Origin: CAVYPR01 sp052145775
GTDB lineage: Bacteria; Actinomycetota; Acidimicrobiia; Acidimicrobiales; RAAP-2
Direction: 5' to 3'
Assembly (NCBI GenBank): GCA_052145775.1
Contig: JBKQNY010000090.1
Span: 1-7,256, forward strand
DNA: 7,256 nucleotides
Shown piece after piece: positions 1 to 4,486 of the stretch. Made by a program: the position numbers and the translations under genes. Below the pieces are notes generated by a model. It was not told the DNA's origin. It searched no databases and saw only the letters and a list, made by a program, of their open reading frames with translations. Positions within the stretch are counted from its first letter, which is position 1. Every line of letters begins with the position of its first letter.

Positions 1-73
1 GGTCCTGGACCATCCGCACGGCCCGTTCCTTCAGCTCAGGCGGATACCTCTTCGATGGTCGCTTCTTGTCCAT
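1..73 (-). CDS. IS3-family transposase OrfA, N-terminal fragment (runs off left edge)
   Basis: Reading the minus strand from ATG at 73 gives 24 residues, beginning MDKKRPSKRYPPELKERAVR and continuing MVQD. This is the standard opening of IS3/IS911-type OrfA proteins: a basic N-terminus, then the first helix of a helix-turn-helix DNA-binding domain ('YPPELKERAVRMV'). OrfA binds the IS ends and, in this family, is usually joined to the DDE integrase OrfB by programmed -1 frameshifting. A GAGG Shine-Dalgarno sits 8 nt before the ATG (plus-strand CCTC at 82-85). Only the N-terminus is present, so whether the transposase is intact is unknown. Confidence 0.85.
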   Translation of the reverse strand, partial: MDKKRPSKRYPPELKERAVRMVQD

Positions 74-127
74 GACTCCATCCTCGCTTCCAAGGTATGG
101 AGTCTCCGGGGATCCCAGGCCGGTTCA
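1..127 (-). mobile_element. IS3-family insertion sequence, left (5') end, truncated by window edge
   Basis: The minus strand begins an OrfA-type transposase at 73. About 54 bp upstream it has a sequence starting TGAACCGGCCTGGGATCCCC (reading down from 127), followed by GGAGACTCC. Short 5' leaders starting TGAACC, with a GGAGACT-type motif just before orfA, are what I recall for actinobacterial IS3 elements, so the element boundary is placed at 127. The rest of orfA, orfB and the other terminus lie left of the window, so the inverted repeat and target duplication cannot be checked here. The family call rests on the OrfA start; the exact end is inference. Confidence 0.7.
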
Positions 128-176
128 AACTGTCACTTGACCCATTTCCGGAGAGTGACCCCACGGTCCGCAGAAT

Positions 177-221
177 GGAAGGGCCCCTTCCCTCTCCAAG
201 ACAGTGCTCGTGTCCGACACG
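177..221. promoter_or_regulatory. Pair of compact palindromes upstream of the DUF2277 gene
   Basis: The 161-bp gap 128-288 holds no recognisable intact gene. It has two near-perfect odd-centred palindromes: GGAAGGG-C-CCCTTCC (177-191) and CGTGTC-C-GACACG (209-221). Their centres are 31 bp apart, close to three helical turns. With single-base centres they suit dimeric protein binding better than RNA hairpins. They end 67 bp before the start codon of the next gene. A regulatory role is inference; no clear -10/-35 pair was seen next to them. Confidence 0.25.
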
Positions 222-288
222 ATGACTGACGGGGTCGCGGCGAACTCAGGGGGTGGTTCGTGGCCCGTCCGACCCTAGGATCGGGCCT

Positions 289-540
289 ATGTGCCGAAAC
301 ATCACCATCTTGAGGGGTTTGGAGCCGCCCGCCACGCCCGAGGAGATCGAAGCCGCCGCCCGCCAGTATGTCCGCAAGGTGGGGGGACTGCAGGCTTCCT
401 CGGAGCGTACGTCGGGAGCGATGGAGCGGGCCGTGACCGCGGTTGCCGCCGCAACCGCCGAGCTGCTCGCAGACCTGCCGGAGCGGCGCCAACCCCCTAT
501 GACCCAGCCGCCGCTCCGGCGTCGAACTGCCATCGGCTGA
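289..540 (+). CDS. DUF2277 family small protein
   Basis: This gene encodes 83 residues and opens MCRNITILRGLEPPATPEEI, continuing AAARQYVRKVGG and ending its conserved part with ERAVTAVAAATAELLADL. The MCRNI start, the 'L-x-x-x-EPPAT' segment, 'A-x-QYVRKV-x-G' and the 'ERAV..VA.AT..LL' helix are the signature of the DUF2277 family, whose biochemical role is unknown. An upstream in-frame GTG at 253 would add 12 residues, but family members begin at MCRN, and AGGA (277-280) lies 8 nt before the ATG at 289. The family core is complete. The tail after about residue 66 is Pro/Arg-rich and lacks the Ala/Lys/Arg helix I recall in relatives. It stands alone between the IS end and the convergent protease gene. 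Confidence 0.85.
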   Translation: MCRNITILRGLEPPATPEEIEAAARQYVRKVGGLQASSERTSGAMERAVTAVAAATAELLADLPERRQPPMTQPPLRRRTAIG

Positions 541-605
541 GCGTCGGAGCCGGCTGGCGCTTCGCCTCGGCTGACGTCGGTCGGCACTGCACTGCGAAGT
601 AGCTC

Positions 606-654
606 CGCCCCGCCTGCGCCTCAGCGCAGCCTCGGCACCGCTCAGGCAGGGGCG
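606..654. terminator. GC-rich inverted repeat between convergent genes, possible bidirectional terminator
   Basis: The 220-bp gap between the stops at 540 and 761 contains arms CGCCCC-g-CCTG (606-616) and CAGG-ca-GGGGCG (643-654). A nested TGCG/CGCA hairpin (615-618 with 625-628) shares bases with the outer stem. A strong stem between two convergent stop codons suits transcription termination from both sides. No U-tract follows on either strand, so it is not a textbook intrinsic terminator. Nothing else recognisable lies in 541-760. Confidence 0.35.
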
Positions 655-760
655 AAGCGAGGAGGCCCGGCCGGCGGACCGAGTTCGGTGCGTCGACCAA
701 CCGGGTTCCCGGACGAGGGCGCGGCTCGCCGCCTGCCGATCAGCCCCTCACGCGAGCAGC

Positions 761-2560
761 TCAGTGGTGTCCGACGTGGTCTGCGAGTGCGGACTGCTCG
801 ATCACCTCGATGATCTCACGACCAACGAGCTCGTCGCGTGCGATCAGGGCGTCTCTGAGGGCCTCGATGATGCGCGGGTTCTCCGACAGGATGCGCTTGG
901 CCTCCGCCTTGGCCTCGTCGAGGAGCTGGCTGACCTCGGACCGTGCTTCGTCCGAGGACAGCACCTTGGCCACCACGTTGGTGGCACCCGGATAGTCCGC
1001 CGACTCGTAGGAGATGAGAGAGCTGCCCATACCCATCGCCCCGACCATCTTGGCCGCCAGCTCGGTGGCCGAGGCCAGGTCGCCAGCGGGTCCGGTGGTC
1101 ACGTCGCCGAAGTAGATCTCCTCGGCGGCCAGCCCGCCCATGGCGATCTGGAGGAGGGCGACGCACTCGGACTTCGTCTTCAAGAACCGCTCTTCCACCT
1201 CGGAGTGCTGCAAGAGCCCGAGGGCGCTCTTGCGCTTCAGGGTGGACAGCACGTCGAGCTGGCGGCCCTTGCCCACCAGGTAGGCGACCGTGGCGTGGCC
1301 GGCCTCGTGGGTGGCGATCGTGCGCCGCTCACCCTCGGTGTACGAGGCGAAGGTCGACAGGCCGAGCTCGGTGACGAGCTTGGCATCGGCCACGTCCTGC
1401 CAGCCCATGGTCACGCTGCCGCGTCGAAGGGCGATCACCAGGGCCTCGTCCAGGAGGTGCTCGAGCATGACCGGGGTGTAGGCGGTGGTCATGGCGGCCA
1501 ACTGGGCGATGGCGTCCGGTCCGTCCAGTTCGGGAAGGTGGGCCTTCTTCTCGAGGTAGTAGGAGAGGATGTCCGCCCGGCCTTCTCGGTTGGGGGGGTC
1601 GAAGGTGATCGAGCGATCGAAGCGACCGGGGCGCAGCAGCGCCGGATCGAGGTCGCTGGCCCGGTTGGTCGCCCCGATGACAAGGATGTTGGCCTTCTGG
1701 GGTGCGGGCTTGGAGATCTGGCGGGCTTCGGGCAGCCAGCGGTTGACCGAGTCGATGAACCATCCCACGAAGCGCTCGGACTTGGAGGGCTCGTCGAAGG
1801 ACTGAAGCTGAATGAGCAGCTCGTTGACCACGCCGCTGATCCCTTCGGTGCGGGTCATGCCCATCCCGTGGCGCGAGCCGCCGATGGCGTCGATCTCCTC
1901 GATGAAGCCGATGGCCCCGCCCTCCCGGCGAGCCGCCTTGCGCAACTGCTTGAAGAAGGTGCGGATCTTCCGGCCGGTCTGGCCGTAGTACTGGGACTGG
2001 AACTGGCTGGCCGCGGCAAACAGGAAGGGGACGCCGGCCTCCCCGGCCATGGCCTTCGCCATGTAGGTCTTGCCGGTCCCCGGCGGGCCCTCGAAGAGAA
2101 TGGCCCGACGAGGCGTCCCGCCCATCTGCGACGAGAACGTCTTGAAGCCGAGGAACAGGTTGACGGTGTTCACCACCTCGGTGGTCACCGAGCCGGCACC
2201 GCGCACGTCCTTCAGCCTCGTGTCGATGTCGCTCGCCCGATACATGATGTGGGGCGAGCGGCCCATCCCGAAGTGCTGACCGAGGATCATGACGCCGAAG
2301 AAGCCGATGAGCAGGAAGGCCACCCAGTACCGGCCCAGTCCGGACGGGATGTGGGGCAAGCCGGGATGGACGGGATCTCCGGTGGCCAGGCGGACGAGGA
2401 GGAAGATGGCGATGATCGCCAGAAGGAAGGCCAGCTTCCGGTAGCGACGGACACGGGTGCGTTCGCGTGCGCGCGAGACGTCGGCCTTGCCGGCCAGGAC
2501 CTCCCTGTTCGCCAGGGCGAGGAGGTCTGTGTCAGCCAGACTGTTCTCGGCAGCTCTCAT
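761..2560 (-). CDS. ftsH: FtsH-family membrane AAA+ ATP-dependent zinc metalloprotease (divergent)
   Basis: The 599-residue product matches the FtsH plan: two N-terminal membrane segments (about 42-57 and 79-95), AAA+ ATPase (about 115-400), M41 peptidase (about 410-590). FtsH hexamers unfold and degrade membrane and short-lived cytosolic proteins at the inner membrane. Visible motifs are Walker A GPPGTGKT (158-165), arginine fingers in RPGRFDR (R310, R313), zinc site HEAGH (418-422) and the likely third ligand D494 in TTGPAGDL. Oddities are Walker B FIEEID (219-224) with Glu for the usual first Asp, pore loop YYG (191-193) instead of FVG, about 30 extra residues at 256-290, and only about 20 residues between the membrane segments (about 70 in typical FtsH). 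A GGGAG Shine-Dalgarno (2566-2570) lies 5 nt before the ATG. The symbol marks family membership; this may be a paralogue rather than the housekeeping FtsH. Confidence 0.9.
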   Translation of the reverse strand: MRAAENSLADTDLLALANREVLAGKADVSRARERTRVRRYRKLAFLLAIIAIFLLVRLATGDPVHPGLPHIPSGLGRYWVAFLLIGFFGVMILGQHFGMGRSPHIMYRASDIDTRLKDVRGAGSVTTEVVNTVNLFLGFKTFSSQMGGTPRRAILFEGPPGTGKTYMAKAMAGEAGVPFLFAAASQFQSQYYGQTGRKIRTFFKQLRKAARREGGAIGFIEEIDAIGGSRHGMGMTRTEGISGVVNELLIQLQSFDEPSKSERFVGWFIDSVNRWLPEARQISKPAPQKANILVIGATNRASDLDPALLRPGRFDRSITFDPPNREGRADILSYYLEKKAHLPELDGPDAIAQLAAMTTAYTPVMLEHLLDEALVIALRRGSVTMGWQDVADAKLVTELGLSTFASYTEGERRTIATHEAGHATVAYLVGKGRQLDVLSTLKRKSALGLLQHSEVEERFLKTKSECVALLQIAMGGLAAEEIYFGDVTTGPAGDLASATELAAKMVGAMGMGSSLISYESADYPGATNVVAKVLSSDEARSEVSQLLDEAKAEAKRILSENPRIIEALRDALIARDELVGREIIEVIEQSALADHVGHH

Positions 2561-2796
2561 TGGGTCTCCCGGGTCTCTCGAAGGGTCCGCCCGGGAGGGC
2601 CCGAGCGGCGTTGCACGTCTTCGGTGCGCAGGCAGAGGCGCTGCACGCGGCCGCGGCGAGCGGTCCGAGAGGCGGCTGGCGGCCGGGACGTACTGGCCGA
2701 TACCGGACGAGCCGGTCTGGGTCGTCCATCAACGGCGATCACCGTGAGGAGAGTGAACCTCGTCCTGCCCGAGGGCTTCTTCCACTCGACTGACAT
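2557..2796 (-). CDS. Doubtful 79-aa ORF overlapping the protease start (ATGA overlap)
   Basis: This minus-strand ORF starts MSVEWKKPSGRTRFTLLTVI, continues Arg/Pro/Ser-rich, and stops in TGA that overlaps the protease ATG by 4 nt (ATGA). AGGA lies 7 nt before its ATG. The arrangement would allow translational coupling. Against it, I recognise no family, composition is low-complexity, and third-position G/C bias is visibly weaker than in neighbouring genes. The same frame stays open up to 3312, but that longer version looks even less like protein. It may instead be the protease gene's 5' untranslated leader. Confidence 0.2.
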   Translation of the reverse strand: MSVEWKKPSGRTRFTLLTVIAVDGRPRPARPVSASTSRPPAASRTARRGRVQRLCLRTEDVQRRSGPPGRTLRETRETQ

Positions 2797-2858
2797 CTTG
2801 TTGTCCTGCACGTCGGCCCCCCCGACTAGGACGTTGCTCCGCCACTTACGCATTTTTG

Positions 2859-2887
2859 ACGCTACCGGTCGACTGACGTCGCGGCAA
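2859..2887 (-). promoter_or_regulatory. Candidate promoter for the protease transcript
   Basis: On the minus strand TTGCCG (2887-2882) and TAGCGT (2864-2859) are separated by 17 bp, fitting an actinobacterial pattern of a loose TTG-type -35 and a TAnnnT -10. Transcription would start near 2852, about 290 nt before the protease ATG at 2560. That long leader would include the doubtful small ORF and a G-rich hairpin. Such matches are common by chance, so this is a candidate only. Confidence 0.25.
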
Positions 2888-3056
2888 CCGACTCCGCGTG
2901 ACCACACGAGGCTTATACCCAGGTTCACGTCCCTCCACGCTGTCGGCGGAGATCCGAGCGACGGCCGGAGCCGACGATCCTCCGCCACGACTTGCCGACC
3001 CCGGTGGACCCGCGTGCAGCCGCGACCCGCAATCGCCGGACACCCCCACCACTGCC

Positions 3057-3076
3057 AAAAAAGGCCAGCGAACTGG
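3057..3076 (-). terminator. Weak intrinsic-terminator-like site
   Basis: Read on the minus strand, CCAG-TTCG-CTGG (3076-3065) is a 4-bp stem with a TTCG loop, followed by CC and six T (3062-3057). The run of six is a rare homopolymer in this GC-rich window. The stem is short, so strength is doubtful. It would end a minus-strand transcript started between about 3100 and 3500, or limit read-through toward the protease. Confidence 0.25.
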
Positions 3077-3226
3077 TGATATTGCCGACGATCCGCCAAC
3101 CGGTACGACGGGCGGCTCCCACACCCGATCCGACGACTCGGTTGGGTGACGTTGGATCTGGCGGTCCTGAACCGGCAAGATCGGACCCCGGGGATCTTGG
3201 TATCGGTGTAAATCCCCCTCGAAGAA

Positions 3227-3256
3227 TTGTCCAAATGTTGAAGGGAATTTGTCCAA
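3227..3256. repeat. Direct repeat TTGTCCAA, two copies 22 bp apart
   Basis: TTGTCCAA occurs at 3227-3234 and 3249-3256, in a locally AT-richer stretch. The block also carries GAAG at 3221, 3240 and 3259, exactly 19 bp apart, so the copies are imperfect repeats with a small shift. A spacing near two helical turns suits two proteins bound on one DNA face. A binding role is inference. Confidence 0.3.
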
Positions 3257-3319
3257 TCGAAGGGCCTTTTACGGCTCGATATGCGGCAGCTCACGTGCGC
3301 TCTCGCGAACATGTAAACA

Positions 3320-3360
3320 GGCGGCCCGTGGTGGTAGTCACCCGGACCGCCAAGGCGTCC
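3320..3360. promoter_or_regulatory. Strong hairpin with an overlapping alternative fold
   Basis: GGCGGCCCG (3320-3328) pairs with CGGACCGCC (3343-3351) with one mismatch, then a one-base bulge and GGTG (3330-3333) with CACC (3339-3342), closing a GTAGT loop. The right arm also lies in a second compact palindrome, GGAC-c-GCC-aa-GGC-GTCC (3344-3360). A third partner, GGGCCGCC (3363-3370), could pair with the left arm. It may be a REP-like element, a terminator without U-tract, or a leader structure of the SRPBCC transcript. The site lies about 190 bp upstream of that gene. Confidence 0.35.
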
Positions 3361-3500
3361 GTGGGCCGCCGACAGCGGCGATGATGGCGGCCGTTCCGCC
3401 TGCTGCCGGCAACCCCGCGGGCACGCCGGCTGCGAAGGCTCGGCGACTCTTCATGGGCGCGATGAAGTGATCGCCGGGCACCATTGCGCAACGCGCTCGG

Positions 3501-3529
3501 CTCTCTGATCGCTCATTTGGCGCAGAGAG
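3501..3529 (+). promoter_or_regulatory. Inverted repeat just upstream of the SRPBCC gene
   Basis: CTCTCTG (3501-3507) and CAGAGAG (3523-3529) are perfect 7-bp arms. Inside, CGC (3510-3512) and GCG (3520-3522) extend the stem after a two-base bulge, leaving loop TCATTTG. The element ends 19 bp before the ATG at 3549, a typical position for an operator or a leader hairpin affecting translation. A dispensable ATG-TGG-TGA follows it at 3530-3538. Confidence 0.4.
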
Positions 3530-3548
3530 ATGTGGTGAACTTCGGACC

Positions 3549-4007
3549 ATGACCAAGAGGATCGAGATCTCCCGGGACATCGCCACCTCGCCCGAGCTGG
3601 CGTACGCCGCCGTCTCTGAGGTAACCCGCATGGGGGAGTGGTCGGAGGAGTGCCACAGCTGCGCGTGGCACGAGGGCTTCGTCGGCCCCGTCGTCGGTGC
3701 CACCTTCGACGGGCACAACCGAAACGGTGAGTACGAGTGGACCACCCAGGGCAAGGTCATCGAGGCCGATCCGGGGAAGGCCTTCAGCTTCGAGTGCTCG
3801 ATGATGGACTTCCACTTCTCCACCTGGGGGTACCGCTTCGAGCCGACCGCTTCGGGATGCCGGGTCACCGAGTGGAGCGAGGACCTCCGACCCGAGTCCA
3901 CCTTGGACCTCAGCCGACAGCTCTCGGGCATCGACGACCGCACGGAGCGAAACCGCAGGACCATGATCCGCACGTTGGAGCGGCTCGCCGCCGCCCTCGA
4001 GGGCTGA
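3549..4007 (+). CDS. SRPBCC family protein (polyketide cyclase/dehydrase-like)
   Basis: The 152-residue product has the size and layout of a single START-like/SRPBCC domain (helix-grip fold with a hydrophobic ligand cavity). It has a first strand KRIEISRDIATSPELAY, a helix ending in MGEWSEE, a central strand pair (FDGHNRNGEYEWTTQGKVIE, then FSFEC), and a long C-terminal helix rich in Arg/Leu (about 126-150). Polyketide_cyc2-type relatives bind or modify small lipophilic molecules, but no ligand can be predicted. There is no signal peptide, so it is probably cytosolic. The ribosome site is weak (only GGAC close to the ATG). The start is chosen because the fold begins immediately after it. Upstream inverted repeats suggest regulation. 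Composition matches a native gene. Confidence 0.85.
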   Translation: MTKRIEISRDIATSPELAYAAVSEVTRMGEWSEECHSCAWHEGFVGPVVGATFDGHNRNGEYEWTTQGKVIEADPGKAFSFECSMMDFHFSTWGYRFEPTASGCRVTEWSEDLRPESTLDLSRQLSGIDDRTERNRRTMIRTLERLAAALEG

Positions 4008-4016
4008 CTCCTTCTC

Positions 4017-4033
4017 GGGGACCTCTCCCCCTT
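4017..4033 (+). terminator. Possible terminator after the SRPBCC gene
   Basis: Ten bases after the stop, GGGGA (4017-4021) and TCCCC (4026-4030) form a stem with a four-base loop, followed by CTTT. The T-run is short. Position favours a terminator; the rest of the gap 4031-4213 shows nothing recognisable. Confidence 0.35.
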
Positions 4034-4213
4034 TCCGCCGGGCTGGGGGTGACCCGACCCCGCGGGCGGGCGCCTCGGAAGGTCGAGCCACGACACGGTT
4101 CGAGGCCAGCGCCGCTTGCCCGGTCCGGGGAGCGCTGCAGCCGTCTGACGCCGACGGCACCCTCCCGCCAGCGGTCCACCCCGTCGAGCTCGAAGTGCCG
4201 CCATACTGCACCC

Positions 4214-4459
4214 ATGGGGTCGAAGGGGCGTCGACGGCGCAAGCCCAAGGTCGTCCTCCCGCCGGTGCCCGACTACGTCACCTACCGCGGCGGCGGGCGC
4301 CGGTACTGGCGCCTCGGCGGCCCGCTCACCACTGAACGCGAGGCCGAGGCGTTGGCCGCGCGGGCGGCCCGGCCGCCCAACCGTGTCGGCCTGTGGGTGC
4401 TGCGCCGGCTCGGTTGGCGCCCCAAAGAAGGTTCCGGCGGAGGCGACGCGGGCCGCTGA
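4214..4459 (+). CDS. Small basic hypothetical protein (81 aa)
   Basis: I do not recognise the family. The product starts MGSKGRRRRKPKVVLPPVPD, has a central YVTYRGGGRRYWRLGGPL segment, an Ala/Glu/Arg helix (EREAEALAARAAR) and a WVLRRLGW stretch, ending Gly-rich. Strong third-position G/C bias supports coding. The frame is open further upstream to 3737, but that part overlaps the SRPBCC gene in another frame and reads as a shadow, so the first plausible ATG (4214) is used. No clear Shine-Dalgarno precedes it, so the start is uncertain. The basic tail and aromatic patches would fit nucleic-acid binding, but that is only a guess. It ends 15 bp before the convergent repeat-protein gene. Confidence 0.6.
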   Translation: MGSKGRRRRKPKVVLPPVPDYVTYRGGGRRYWRLGGPLTTEREAEALAARAARPPNRVGLWVLRRLGWRPKEGSGGGDAGR

Positions 4460-4466
4460 CGGCGGG

Positions 4467-4486
4467 GCCGGGGCTCAGAGCCCGGC
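4467..4486. terminator. Hairpin at the convergent gene ends
   Basis: GCCGGG (4467-4472) pairs with CCCGGC (4481-4486); after a bulged G, CT pairs with AG across a three-base loop. It covers the stop codon of the minus-strand repeat protein and lies 8 bp after the stop of the plus-strand small gene. It could terminate transcription from both sides, but has no U-tract. Confidence 0.3.

Larger units (their letters stand above)
2561..3548. other. About 1 kb without a convincing gene; structured intergenic region
   Basis: No ORF here on either strand shows a recognisable family or the strong third-position G/C bias of the neighbours. The open frames are Arg/Pro/Ser-rich. The region between about 3200 and 3320 is less GC-rich than its surroundings. 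It holds the candidate promoter (2859-2887), a terminator-like site (3057-3076), an imperfect inverted repeat AAGATC...GATCTT (3177-3198), a TTGTCCAA direct repeat (3227-3256), a strong hairpin (3320-3351) and an inverted repeat before the SRPBCC gene (3501-3529). On the minus strand GTCGG...CCGAC flanks a run of G (2812-2826), just upstream of the doubtful small ORF. It looks like a divergent control region for the protease (left) and SRPBCC gene (right), possibly with decayed coding sequence. Confidence 0.5.

Noticed and set aside
133..587. Minus-strand frames (119 and 113 codons) opposite the DUF2277 gene
   Set aside because: The plus-strand DUF2277 signature is clear, and the opposite frames show no recognisable protein apart from the short TLRKWVK segment reported separately.
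764..3079. A 771-codon plus-strand open frame opposite the protease gene
   Set aside because: The minus strand here encodes a full FtsH-like protein with ordered motifs. The plus frame is His/Gly/Leu/Arg-rich with no recognisable domain, as expected for the antisense of a high-GC gene.
2557..3312. A 251-codon minus-strand frame upstream of the protease
   Set aside because: It is Arg/Ser/Pro-rich, has weak third-position bias and no family resemblance, and crosses several inverted repeats. Only its last 79 codons, with a plausible ribosome site, are kept as a doubtful ORF.
4097..4107. A tRNA T-loop-like GGTTCGAGGCC
   Set aside because: The flanking bases do not form a T stem, and no anticodon or acceptor arm is found around it.
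3338..4211. Long minus-strand frames (288 and 232 codons) opposite the SRPBCC gene
   Set aside because: The plus-strand SRPBCC protein has a coherent fold pattern; the opposite frames have no domain and are shadows.
3737..4459. A 240-codon plus frame extending the small basic gene upstream
   Set aside because: Its first part overlaps the SRPBCC gene in another frame and crosses the non-coding gap. Only the part from 4214 looks like a gene.
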